Source: JBHIBC01 sp046758905 (GTDB taxonomy: Bacteria; Acidobacteriota; Polarisedimenticolia; Gp22-AA2). From it: a stretch of DNA of 29,916 nt. The position numbers were made by a program, and so were the translations under genes. The stretch's first letter is position 1. Each line of letters opens with the position of its first letter. Shown here piece by piece: positions 17,363 to 25,360 of the stretch. Location: contig JBHIBC010000033.1 of NCBI GenBank assembly GCA_046758905.1, forward strand, positions 1 through 29,916. The letters are read 5' to 3'. The notes beneath the pieces are model-generated. The model saw nothing but the letters and a program-made list of their open reading frames with translations. It had not been told where the DNA came from and ran no database searches.

Positions 17363-18541
17363 ATGCGGATCGTCGTCCTGGGAGGGGCGGGCATCGTCGG
17401 CCGGGCGATCGTCAAGGACCTGGCGGACGACCCGGAGGTGGCGGAGATCGTCGTCGCCGATCTCGACGGCGACGGCGCGCAGAAGGTCGCCGCCGGGCTG
17501 GAGCGGCCCGGGGTCACGGCGATCCGGGCGGACGTCGGCGACCATTCACGTCTCGTCCGGATCCTCCGCGGCGCCGGGGCCGTCATCAACTCCGTTCAGT
17601 ACTACCTCAACCTGCCGGTGATGCGGGCCTGCCTCGAGGCGAACACCCATTACGTCGACCTCGGCGGCCTGTTCCACACGACCCGCAGGCAGATGGAGCT
17701 CGACGGCGATTTCCGCCGGGCGGGGATCCTGGCCGTCCTCGGCCTCGGCTCCTGCCCCGGAGTCGCCAACCTGCAGGCCCGCGCGGTCGCCGACTCCCTC
17801 GACACGGTGGAGTCGATCCGGATCTACAACGGCTCGACCCCGGACAGGGGCGACTCGCTCGCGTGGGCCTACTCCATCCAGACGATCTTCGACGAGATCA
17901 CCCAGCCGCCGATCGTGTTCCGCGACGGTCAGTTCCGGGAGACGGCGCCTCTCGGAGAGGAGGAGCTGTTCCGCTTCCGGGACCCGATCGGGCTGAGCAA
18001 GGTCCACCTGTCCCTCCATTCCGAGGTGGCCACGCTCCCGCTGAGCTACGCCGCGAAGGGGATCCGGGAGTGCACCTTCAAGATCTCCTTCTTCGGCTAC
18101 TCGGAGAGGGCGCTCCGGAAGCTGCAGCTCCTGGCGGAGCTCGGGCTGGCCGGCACCGAGCCGATCGAGGTCCGGGGGCACGAGGTCCGGCCGCGGGACG
18201 TGCTGATCGAGGTGCTGAAGCGCGCCCCGGGGGCGGCGAGGACGACAAGCCTCGGCTTCAAGGAGATCGTCACCGAGGTGCGCGGCACCAAGGGGGGGCG
18301 CGCCGTCACCGGGCGCGTCGAGACCTCCGCCTGGCCGCACGAGACCTGGGGCGTTTCGGGGGGCACCATGCTGGTCGCCTCGCCCCCGGCCATCGTGGCC
18401 AGGCGGCTGGCGCGGGGGGAGATGCGGGGCGAGGGCGTCCGTCCTCCCGAGCGGGCGGTCGAGCCCGGCCCCTTCTTCAGGGAGCTGGCGGCGCGCGGCG
18501 CCTCCACCACGCTCGCCATCGCCGAGCCGTACCCGGGTTGA
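17363..18541 (+). CDS. Saccharopine dehydrogenase family oxidoreductase
   Basis: 392 residues. The N-terminal Rossmann fold opens with VVLGGAGIVGRAIVKDL and an acidic residue after strand 2 (VVADLDG). The family segments NSVQYYLNLPVMRACLEA, THYVDLGG and GLGSCPGVANL are present; the C-terminal half is the saccharopine-dehydrogenase alpha/beta domain. Relatives split saccharopine to lysine (or glutamate plus aminoadipate semialdehyde) or act on carboxynorspermidine; the exact substrate cannot be read from the sequence, and no partner lysine-pathway gene is nearby. Start ATG 17363 is supported by the GGGGGAGAGGG purine stretch and the Rossmann fold beginning at residue 3; the open frame continues upstream but overlaps the divergent glycosyltransferase. 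It converges on the hydrolase at 18564. Confidence 0.85.
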   Translation: MRIVVLGGAGIVGRAIVKDLADDPEVAEIVVADLDGDGAQKVAAGLERPGVTAIRADVGDHSRLVRILRGAGAVINSVQYYLNLPVMRACLEANTHYVDLGGLFHTTRRQMELDGDFRRAGILAVLGLGSCPGVANLQARAVADSLDTVESIRIYNGSTPDRGDSLAWAYSIQTIFDEITQPPIVFRDGQFRETAPLGEEELFRFRDPIGLSKVHLSLHSEVATLPLSYAAKGIRECTFKISFFGYSERALRKLQLLAELGLAGTEPIEVRGHEVRPRDVLIEVLKRAPGAARTTSLGFKEIVTEVRGTKGGRAVTGRVETSAWPHETWGVSGGTMLVASPPAIVARRLARGEMRGEGVRPPERAVEPGPFFRELAARGASTTLAIAEPYPG

Positions 18542-18546
18542 CCCGC

Positions 18547-18563
18547 GGCCGCGCTCCGCGGCC
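18547..18563. terminator. Hairpin between convergent genes, possible bidirectional terminator
   Basis: A perfect 7-bp stem GGCCGCG/CGCGGCC with a CTC loop lies exactly between the stop at 18541 and the opposing stop at 18564-18566. There is no T-run on either side, so it is not a canonical intrinsic terminator. Confidence 0.35.
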
Positions 18564-19451
18564 TCATCCGAGCGAGTCGAGGAAGCGGCGCACGCCCTCC
18601 CACAGGGCGCCGGCGTGCAACGCCAGCAGGTCGTTGTGGCCGCCCCCCCGTATGGCCACGAACACCTTTCCGCCGGGCGCGAGGTCGAACAGCCTCCGGC
18701 CGAGCCGGAACGGCACCACCCGGTCCTCGGTGCCGTGGATGACCATAAGCGGCGATTCGACCCCGCCTATCTTGGCCGCCTGGTCGAAGCGGTACGAGCC
18801 CAGCAGGGCGAGCGGGTAGAGGGGCCAGTAGCCTCCGTCCCGGAGCAGCTCCAGCGCGGAGGTGAAGGACGACTCGAGGATCACGCCGGCGGGCCGGGAC
18901 GCGGACGGTCCGCCCGCCGGCGCCCGCGCCGCCAGATGCACCGCCACCGCGGAGCCGATCGACCGTCCCCACAGCACGATGCGGCGCGGGTCGACGTCGT
19001 CGCGCCCGCGCAGATAGCGCAGCGCAGCCTCTCCGTCGGCGTAGATCCCCCGCTCGGAGGGGCTGCCCTCGCTCCTCCCGTACCCCCGGTAATCGATCAG
19101 GAGCAGGCTGTATCCCGCGTCGCGCGTCAGGCGCGCGAGCGTGATGTACGGAGAGATGTTCTCGGCGTTGCCGTGGAAGAACAGCAGGGTGAGCGGCGCG
19201 GCGCTCCGGTCGCACGCGGCGGGGATGAACCAGCCGTGCAGCCGGACGCCGTCTCCGGTGCGGACCGAGACGTCCTCGTAGGGGAGGGCGAGCGCGGCGG
19301 GCGTGACCGGCAGCCCCGGCGGCGGGAAGAAGGTCAGGCGGGGCTCGAGGACGAGGGCCAGGATCTTGAGCCCCAAGCCCGCGGCCACCACGACCCCGCC
19401 CAAGCTCAGGATCGTCCTGAAGGTCTGTCCCGCCGTCGCTTCCAGGCTCAA
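18564..19451 (-). CDS. Alpha/beta hydrolase (BEM46/ABHD13-like), membrane-anchored
   Basis: 295 residues. An N-terminal hydrophobic helix (about 13-35) probably anchors it. The alpha/beta hydrolase core has FFHGNAENIS (oxyanion region), nucleophile Ser164 in GRSIGS, Asp243 in HGTEDRVVP and His272 in GGGHND, a complete triad. IDYRGYGRSEG is typical of BEM46/YfhR-like serine hydrolases, whose substrates are mostly undefined. The only usable start is TTG at 19451 (no Met precedes the anchor), with a poor ribosome site; GAGGAG lies about 16 nt upstream. It follows the M1-like peptidase gene by 33 nt on the same strand, so both are probably one transcript. Confidence 0.85.
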   Translation of the reverse strand: MSLEATAGQTFRTILSLGGVVVAAGLGLKILALVLEPRLTFFPPPGLPVTPAALALPYEDVSVRTGDGVRLHGWFIPAACDRSAAPLTLLFFHGNAENISPYITLARLTRDAGYSLLLIDYRGYGRSEGSPSERGIYADGEAALRYLRGRDDVDPRRIVLWGRSIGSAVAVHLAARAPAGGPSASRPAGVILESSFTSALELLRDGGYWPLYPLALLGSYRFDQAAKIGGVESPLMVIHGTEDRVVPFRLGRRLFDLAPGGKVFVAIRGGGHNDLLALHAGALWEGVRRFLDSLG

Positions 19452-19484
19452 GCGCCGCCCCGCCGCGCTCCTCGTCAGCCGGCC

Positions 19485-21983
19485 TCAGTTGGTCCTGATG
19501 AAATCGGCCAGAAGCGTGCGCTCATCATCGAGGGTGACGTCCGTGGGCCTCTCGGGAGACAGGATCTTGATGACCTGGTCCGCCTTGAGGACCGGCCTGT
19601 ACTGCGGGATCTTCCTCTTCTTGAAGTGGACGTAGACCGGCATCAGGACCTTCTTGGCGTTGTCCCTGTCCTCCTGCGAGACGTGCACGGTGATCAGGTA
19701 CTTGCCGTCCGGCTGGCGCTGCGCGTGCCACGAGTAGTGGAACTTCGGGATGCCGACGTCCCAGAACCATTGGTCGAAGAAGGGGGTGTAGTTCTGCCCG
19801 GTCACGCGGTTCACCTCGCGGAGCAGCATCTCGGTCGAGATGTTCTGGTTCTGATAGGTCTGCTGGATGCTGCGCATCACCTTGACGTACATCTCGTCGC
19901 CCAGCTGGATGCGGAGCATGTGGAGCACGTAGGGGCCCTTGTTGTACAGGAGGTAGGTGCGATTCCTGCCGGCGTTCGGCCCCCCCAGCGTGTTCGCGGC
20001 GGCGATCGGGCCTTCGGCGTCCGCCACCCTGGCGCCCCGGCGCCATTCCACCAGCTTCTTCTGGAACGCCTTCTCCCCCTGGAACTCCTTCACGAAGATC
20101 CCCGCGGCGTACTCGGCGAACGACTCGCTCAGCCACACGTCGTCTCCGGACGCCCAGCCGATCTGGTGGCCCCACCACTGGTGGGCGAACTCGTGCGCGA
20201 GCAGCCCGTGCATGAAGTCCCCGCGGCCGGCCCGGGAGAACTCGCTCGCCTCGGCCTGGCTCATGAAGACGATCCCCCAGAGCTGGACGAACCCCTGGGG
20301 AGCCTGACCGTACGCCTGCCACGGCGACATCTGCGCGATGTGCAGCTCGTCGTACGGGTAGGGACCGTAAATGTTCTCGAAGAGCTTGAGGATCTCCTTG
20401 CCCTCCGCGAAGAAGGTCTTGATCTTCCGGACCGGGGCGTGCAGGGTCAACGTGATCGGCTGGGACAGCCCGAAGTACTCGAGCGTCACCGGGTCGGTGA
20501 TCGAGTCCGTCATCAGCGGGAAGGAGTGAATCGACAGGGGAATCGAGAGGCTGGACTCCGCGCTGGTATAGGCGTCCTCGTGCATCTGGAAACGGCCGAA
20601 GATGATCCACGGGAACTCGGCCGGCTCGTCACAGCGGAACTCGATGCCGTTCTGCCTGCTCCCCTCGTCCTCGAATCGCCGCACGATCGTTCCCGAGCCG
20701 GTGATGAGGAAGGGCTGCGGGACCCGGGCCGTCCAGTGGAAGCTCGCCCGTCCTCCCAGATACCCGTACTGCGGATACCAGGTGTTCTGCAGCAGGCCGT
20801 ACGACTGGGCCGTGACCTGATAGATCACGTCCGCCGTGCCCTTGAAGGACAGGGTCATCGCGGATCCCGCGCGGGTCGGCTCCGCGAGGAGGATCAGCAG
20901 GCGGTCCTTCTTGTGCATGAACTCGAGGCGGCGTCCCTCCGCGTCGGCGACCGATTGCAGCCTCACGGGCCGGAACCCGTCCTCCCACCATCGCTTCCTG
21001 AAGTCGCCGTTGTTGTCGAGATCCATACCGAGGCAGCGGAGGCCGTCCGAGCCGGGCTCGATGAGGATGCGCGCGTCCCAGCGCACGGTCTTCGTGTTCC
21101 TGAGATCGAGGTTCATGTCGGTGTGAAGGATCCGAAGGTTGCGCGGGCCGTCGCGCCGGGGGTGGAGGAGGTAGTGCCCCTGCGGACCGTAGTCGCCGTC
21201 GCTGTGCCACGCGGTCCAGACGACGCGGTACCTCCTGTCGGCGCCGAGGAACTTGCTGGCGCTCAGCTCGTTCTCCTTGATCTCGGTCGGGTCATGGATG
21301 TACGTCAGCCAGTCGTGGTCGGGCGAGTGGATCTCCGCCACGAAACAGTCCTGGCCGCGCAGCGCCGAGATGCGGTTCTCCAGGAACTGCATCTCCAGCG
21401 CCAGGCCGCGGCGGCCGTCCAGCCACCCGTTCCGTTCTGCGAAGATCTCGGCCGCCCGCTCGGCCCTTGCCGCTCCGCCGGGGTCGGGCCGGGCGGCGGC
21501 CAGGAGGACCCTGTCGGTCCCGTCGGTGAATCGGAACACCGCCTCGGTGAACGGCTCGCTGAGGGTATCCTGCCCGTAGTACTTGTTGAGCATGTAGCGC
21601 TCGGTCCGGTTGGGGGGCGTCATCGTGGCGACGCCGCTCCCGAGGAAGGCGGCCCCCGTCACCTCGCCGCCGACCGGCTTCATCAGGAAGAGCGTGCCCT
21701 CCTTCAGGAGCAGCGTGAGGTTGTCCTTGCGGATCCTCAGGTCGGTCACGGCGTACGGCCGGCGGGAGTCGAGTCCCTTCGCGTAGAACTCCTCGAAGAC
21801 CGCCTCCCTCTTGTCGATGAAATCGTGCGCGGACCAGCCGCTGCCCCCGCCCGCCGACGCGGTCTCCTGCGCGGGCGCCGGCGCGACATCGCGCGCGACG
21901 GCGCCGGGCACGAGCAGCAGGGCGGCCGGGAGCGCCACGGTGAGCAGGGCGCGGGGGAATCGGATCCGTGGCGTGAGGCGCAT
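19485..21983 (-). CDS. Secreted M1-like (gluzincin) metallopeptidase with altered exopeptidase motif
   Basis: 832 residues. A signal peptide (1-38) is followed by an N-terminal beta-rich region of about 400 residues that I do not recognise, then an M1 catalytic domain. Zinc ligands are His597 and His601 in HEFAHQWWGH plus Glu620 (WLSESFAEY), with the canonical 18-residue gap. Catalytic Tyr680 lies in YNKGPYVLHMLR. Where aminopeptidases have G-x-M-E-N-W-G, this protein has GFVQLWG (564-570), so the Glu that binds the substrate N-terminus is Gln567. It may therefore not be a classical aminopeptidase. Start ATG 21983 has GGGAGG about 6 nt upstream and begins directly with the signal peptide. A divergent promoter region separates it from gatB. 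Confidence 0.87.
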   Translation of the reverse strand: MRLTPRIRFPRALLTVALPAALLLVPGAVARDVAPAPAQETASAGGGSGWSAHDFIDKREAVFEEFYAKGLDSRRPYAVTDLRIRKDNLTLLLKEGTLFLMKPVGGEVTGAAFLGSGVATMTPPNRTERYMLNKYYGQDTLSEPFTEAVFRFTDGTDRVLLAAARPDPGGAARAERAAEIFAERNGWLDGRRGLALEMQFLENRISALRGQDCFVAEIHSPDHDWLTYIHDPTEIKENELSASKFLGADRRYRVVWTAWHSDGDYGPQGHYLLHPRRDGPRNLRILHTDMNLDLRNTKTVRWDARILIEPGSDGLRCLGMDLDNNGDFRKRWWEDGFRPVRLQSVADAEGRRLEFMHKKDRLLILLAEPTRAGSAMTLSFKGTADVIYQVTAQSYGLLQNTWYPQYGYLGGRASFHWTARVPQPFLITGSGTIVRRFEDEGSRQNGIEFRCDEPAEFPWIIFGRFQMHEDAYTSAESSLSIPLSIHSFPLMTDSITDPVTLEYFGLSQPITLTLHAPVRKIKTFFAEGKEILKLFENIYGPYPYDELHIAQMSPWQAYGQAPQGFVQLWGIVFMSQAEASEFSRAGRGDFMHGLLAHEFAHQWWGHQIGWASGDDVWLSESFAEYAAGIFVKEFQGEKAFQKKLVEWRRGARVADAEGPIAAANTLGGPNAGRNRTYLLYNKGPYVLHMLRIQLGDEMYVKVMRSIQQTYQNQNISTEMLLREVNRVTGQNYTPFFDQWFWDVGIPKFHYSWHAQRQPDGKYLITVHVSQEDRDNAKKVLMPVYVHFKKRKIPQYRPVLKADQVIKILSPERPTDVTLDDERTLLADFIRTN

Positions 21984-22057
21984 GCGAACCTCCCGAGGTC
22001 TCGTCGATCCTGGCGTCCGGGACGCGGGCGCTCCGGCGGAGGCCCCTTGTGACGCCG

Positions 22058-22063
22058 ATTGTA
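22058..22063 (-). promoter_or_regulatory. Candidate -10 for the M1-like peptidase/hydrolase unit
   Basis: TACAAT on the minus strand (5 of 6 consensus bases), 75 nt upstream of the ATG at 21983. The -35 position is unconvincing. The predicted start is near 22051. Confidence 0.35.
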
Positions 22064-22098
22064 CTACCGGCGGTGTCCGGGCGGGTCCCCGGCCGCGG

Positions 22099-22118
22099 CC
22101 GCCGCGGGCCCGCGGCGG
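22099..22118. promoter_or_regulatory. Perfect 20-bp palindrome midway between divergent promoters
   Basis: CCGCCGCGGGCCCGCGGCGG is its own reverse complement over all 20 bases, with no spacer. Its centre is about 58 nt upstream of the predicted peptidase start and about 64 nt upstream of the predicted gatB start. An operator for a dimeric regulator of both units, or a cruciform/hairpin, are possible readings; neither can be proven here. Confidence 0.4.
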
Positions 22119-22157
22119 GCGGCGTCGGGGGGCCGGCGGTTCGCGAATCCCGCGGGG

Positions 22158-22166
22158 TGCTATAAT
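22158..22166 (+). promoter_or_regulatory. Extended -10 promoter of the gatB-ftsE-ftsX operon
   Basis: TGCTATAAT is a perfect TATAAT with the TGn extension; the -35 region is weak, as expected for extended -10 promoters. The predicted start near 22173 gives a leader of about 48 nt without a clear Shine-Dalgarno. Confidence 0.65.
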
Positions 22167-22220
22167 CCGCGGCCGCGGCGCGGGGCGCCCGATCGGGCTC
22201 CCCCCGCGCCGGGCACCGAG

Positions 22221-23678
22221 ATGGACTACGAAGCGGTCATCGGCCTCGAGGTTCACTGCCAGCTCCTCACCGAGTCGAAGATCTTCTGCGGCTGCTCGAC
22301 CCGCTTCGGGAGCCCCCCCAACCGGAACGTCTGTCCGGTCTGTCTCGGCATGCCGGGGGTCCTGCCGGTCCTCAACCGCCGGGCCGTCGACCTGGCCCTG
22401 CGGGCCGCCCTCGCCCTGCACTGCTCGATCCGGCGGCGCTCGGTCTTCTCGCGCAAGAACTACTTCTACCCGGACCTCCCGAAGGGGTATCAGATCTCGA
22501 TGTACGACCGGCCGCTGGCGGAAGGCGGCCACCTCGAGATCCGGTCGGACGGATCGGTGAGGCGGATCGGGATCACCCGCGTCCACATGGAGGAGGATGC
22601 GGGGAAGCTCTCGCACGAGGGGTTCGCCGACTCCGATCGCCGATCGTATGTCGACTTCAACCGCGCCGGCGTCCCGCTGATCGAGATCGTCAGCGAGCCG
22701 GACATCCGGTCGCCGGAGGAGGCCCACGCCTACTACTCGACCCTGAGGGACCTGCTGGTCGAGATCGGCGTCACCGACGGCAACATGGAGGAGGGCTCGC
22801 TGCGCTGCGACGCGAACGTGTCGCTCCGCCCGAGGGGAGAGGAGCCGCTCGGCACCAAGACGGAGCTCAAGAACCTCAACTCGTTCCGGTTCGTGCAGCA
22901 GGCGCTCGAGTACGAGATCCGCCGCCAGACGGAGGTCCTGGCGTCCGAGGGCCGGCTCACCCAGGAGACGCGTCTGTTCGACCCGAAGTCCGGGCGGACC
23001 TTCCCCATGCGCTCCAAGGAGGAGGCGCACGACTACCGCTACTTCCCGGAGCCGGACCTCCCGCCGCTGGAGATCGACCCGGCCTGGATCGAGCGGGTGC
23101 GGGCCGAGCTGCCGCCGAAGCTCCTCGCACAGCGCCGCCGGGAGTACCGCCGGGCGTACGGCCTCCCCGAGCAGCTCGCCTCCACGGTCACCATGAGCCA
23201 CGCGCACGCCGACTACTTCGCGGCCGCGGCCCGGGCCGCGGGCGGTGACGGGAAGGCGGCCGCCAACTGGTTCTCGACCGAGGTGCTGCGCAGGCTCAAC
23301 GAGAGGAAGATCGAGCTGTCGGGGCCGCAGGACGTGCCCCTCGACCCGGCCCGGCTCGGGCGCCTGATCCTCCTGGTGTCCGGGGGGACCATCTCGGGGA
23401 AGGCCGCGAAGGAGGTCCTCGAGGAGATCTTCGACAGCGGGCGCGATCCGGAGGACGTGGTGCGCGAGCGCGGGCTGGTGCAGATCAGCGACGAGGCTCC
23501 CATCCGGGAGGCGATCGAGAAGGTGATCGCGGCCAGCCCCGATCAGCTCGCCAAGTACCGGGCGGGCAAGTCCGCCCTCCTGGGCTACTTCGTCGGCCAG
23601 GTGATGAAGGCCACCGGCGGCCGGGCCAACCCGGGGCTGGTCAACCGCCTGCTCAAGGATCGCCTCGGCCGGCCGTGA
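22221..23678 (+). CDS. gatB: Aspartyl/glutamyl-tRNA amidotransferase subunit B
   Basis: 485 residues, normal length. Subunit of GatCAB, which converts Glu-tRNA(Gln) and Asp-tRNA(Asn) to Gln-tRNA and Asn-tRNA. Seen: the N-terminal YEAVIGLEVHCQL segment, zinc-binding Cys23, Cys25, Cys38 and Cys41 (CGC...CPVC), the kinase-like core with FYPDLPKGYQIS and MEEDAGKLSHE, and a C-terminal YqeY-like tRNA-binding tail (about 340-485). gatA and gatC are not in the window. The ATG at 22221 is chosen because the family begins exactly here, though the open frame runs upstream; the ribosome site is poor (GGGCACCGAG). ftsE follows by 13 nt, so translation and division genes share a transcript. Confidence 0.96.
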   Translation: MDYEAVIGLEVHCQLLTESKIFCGCSTRFGSPPNRNVCPVCLGMPGVLPVLNRRAVDLALRAALALHCSIRRRSVFSRKNYFYPDLPKGYQISMYDRPLAEGGHLEIRSDGSVRRIGITRVHMEEDAGKLSHEGFADSDRRSYVDFNRAGVPLIEIVSEPDIRSPEEAHAYYSTLRDLLVEIGVTDGNMEEGSLRCDANVSLRPRGEEPLGTKTELKNLNSFRFVQQALEYEIRRQTEVLASEGRLTQETRLFDPKSGRTFPMRSKEEAHDYRYFPEPDLPPLEIDPAWIERVRAELPPKLLAQRRREYRRAYGLPEQLASTVTMSHAHADYFAAAARAAGGDGKAAANWFSTEVLRRLNERKIELSGPQDVPLDPARLGRLILLVSGGTISGKAAKEVLEEIFDSGRDPEDVVRERGLVQISDEAPIREAIEKVIAASPDQLAKYRAGKSALLGYFVGQVMKATGGRANPGLVNRLLKDRLGRP

Positions 23679-23691
23679 ACTCCCGAGGGCG

Positions 23692-24357
23692 ATGATCCGG
23701 CTCTTTCACGTCACCAAGAAGTACGGCCTCGGGGCGCCCGCGCTCAGCGACGTCAACCTCCGGGTGGAGAAGGGGGAATTCGTCTTCCTCACCGGACCGA
23801 GCGGCGCCGGCAAGACCACCGTGATGAGGCTGATCTTCCGGCACGAGGTCCCGACCTCGGGACAGGTCGTGGTCCACAGCGAGAACGTCGCCACCATGGC
23901 CCCGCGGAGGATACCCGCGCTGCGGCGCAAGATCGGCGTCGTGTTCCAGGACTTCAAGCTCCTGCCTCGCAAGACCGTGTTCGAGAACGTCGCCTACGCC
24001 ACCCGGGTGGTCGGGCTGCCTCCCAGGGAGCAGCGCAGCCGCACCTACCAGGTGCTGGAGATGCTGGGCCTCAACCACCGGCTTCACAACTACCCCGAGC
24101 AGATCTCCGGCGGGGAGCAGCAGCGCGTGGCGATCGCGCGGGCCCTCGTCAACCGGCCGCTGATCCTGCTGGCCGACGAGCCGACCGGGAACCTCGACCC
24201 CGACCTGTCGCGCGAGATCGTCTCGCTGTTCAAGGACATCAACTCGCACGGCACCACCGTGATGATCGCGACCCACGACCGCGATCTGATCCGGCGCATG
24301 GGGCGGCGGGTGATCGCGCTCGACCACGGCCGGGTCGTTCCCGGGTGGGCGGCGTGA
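23692..24357 (+). CDS. ftsE: Cell-division ABC-type ATPase FtsE
   Basis: 221 residues. With FtsX it forms an ABC-like complex that controls septal peptidoglycan hydrolases from the cytoplasm. Seen: Walker A GPSGAGKTT with Lys41, Q-loop VVFQDFKLLP, signature ISGGEQQR, Walker B LILLADEPTGNLDP and H-loop IATHDRD. Length and the FDFKLLP-type Q-loop are diagnostic of FtsE rather than a transport ATPase, and ftsX follows directly. A GAGGG lies just before the ATG. Confidence 0.96.
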   Translation: MIRLFHVTKKYGLGAPALSDVNLRVEKGEFVFLTGPSGAGKTTVMRLIFRHEVPTSGQVVVHSENVATMAPRRIPALRRKIGVVFQDFKLLPRKTVFENVAYATRVVGLPPREQRSRTYQVLEMLGLNHRLHNYPEQISGGEQQRVAIARALVNRPLILLADEPTGNLDPDLSREIVSLFKDINSHGTTVMIATHDRDLIRRMGRRVIALDHGRVVPGWAA

Positions 24358-24380
24358 TGCGCCGTCCGGCTTCCTGAGGC

Positions 24381-25287
24381 ATGCGGCGCCTCGCCCGGGG
24401 CCTGCGCCACTGCCTGCGCGAGGCGTGGGAGGGGCTCTCGCGCAACCCGGCCCTCAGCCTGCTGTCGGTGGTCGCCATCGGGATCTCGCTCTACGTCCTG
24501 GGGCTCTTCCTGGTCGTCGCGGTCAACCTCAACCGCTTCGTCGACGCGCTCGGGCGCGACGTCCAGGTCCAGATATTCCTCCGCGACGGGGCTTCGCCGG
24601 CCGCGCTCCGGGCGCTCCGCATCGCCCTCGACGCCGACCCCGCCGTCGAGGCAGCCCGAATGGTGAGCGCCGAGGAGGCGCGCCGCCGCTTCCGGGACGT
24701 CTTCCCCACGCTCGCCGACCTGTCCGACGGGATCGGCGGCGATCCGTTCCCGGCTTCCTTCGATCTCACGCTGCGCGACGGCTACCGCGATCCGGCGACG
24801 GTCGAGCGGGTGGCCCGCTCGTACGAGGGGGTCCCCGGGGTGGAGGAGGTGCGGTTCGACCTGGAGTGGATGGAGCGCCTCGCCGGGATCGTGGCGCTCG
24901 TGCGCGGGGGCGGAGTGGGGATCGGGCTGCTCCTCGGCTTGGCCATGATGGTGACGATCGGGGCGGTGATCCGGCTGACCGTCCTGGCCCGCCGGGAGGA
25001 GATCGAGATCATGCGCCTGGTGGGCGCCACGGGCGCCTTCGTCCGCGGCCCGTTCCTGCTCGCGGCCGCGGCGCAGGGGACGGCGGGGGGGCGGGCTGGC
25101 GCTCGCCGCCCTCCTGCTGACCCACCGGATGATCCTGGGGTCGGAGATCGCACGGGCGAACCCGTTCGTGGCGATCGTCGTGGGCCGCTTCCTGCCGGCC
25201 GAGGCGGCCGTCCTCCTCGCGGCGGGGGGAGCGCTCCTGGGCCTCGTGTCGGCCACGCTCGCGCTGCGTCGCACCGCGGTGCTCTGA
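24381..25287 (+). CDS. ftsX: Cell-division protein FtsX, reading frame broken by a one-base shift at a G7 run
   Basis: Partner of FtsE: four membrane helices and an extracytoplasmic domain that activates murein hydrolases. TM1 is at about 25-47, the external domain at about 50-170 and TM2 at about 176-200. After residue ~235, inside TM3, the frame set by ATG 24381 turns into low-complexity Arg/Pro/Gly sequence and ends only at 25364, overlapping the convergent gene. In the +1 frame from 25093 the expected FtsX end is perfect: LALAALLLTHRMILGSEI, then TM4 (AAVLLAAGGALLGLVSATLAL) and a stop at 25285-25287. Removing one G from 25085-25091 restores a normal 301-residue FtsX. A sequencing/assembly indel is likeliest; a true mutation or programmed shift is possible. 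Confidence 0.88.
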
Positions 25288-25360
25288 TCCCGGTCGTCGC
25301 CGGGGGGTGCCGGGGGGATCGCGCGCGGCGGCCGATCCGACGCTCCGGCGCCGGGCCCCG

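Noticed and set aside
17167..17589. Extended N-terminus for the glycosyltransferase
   Set aside because: The added 141 residues are Arg/Pro/Ser/Ala-rich, antisense to the saccharopine dehydrogenase gene and span its promoter.
22059..22220. Earlier start for gatB
   Set aside because: It would include the TATAAT promoter and the 20-bp palindrome; GatB proteins begin at the YEAVIGLEVH segment.
21984..23207. Extension of the M1-like peptidase frame through gatB
   Set aside because: The signal peptide and ribosome site at 21983 mark the start; the extension is antisense to gatB.
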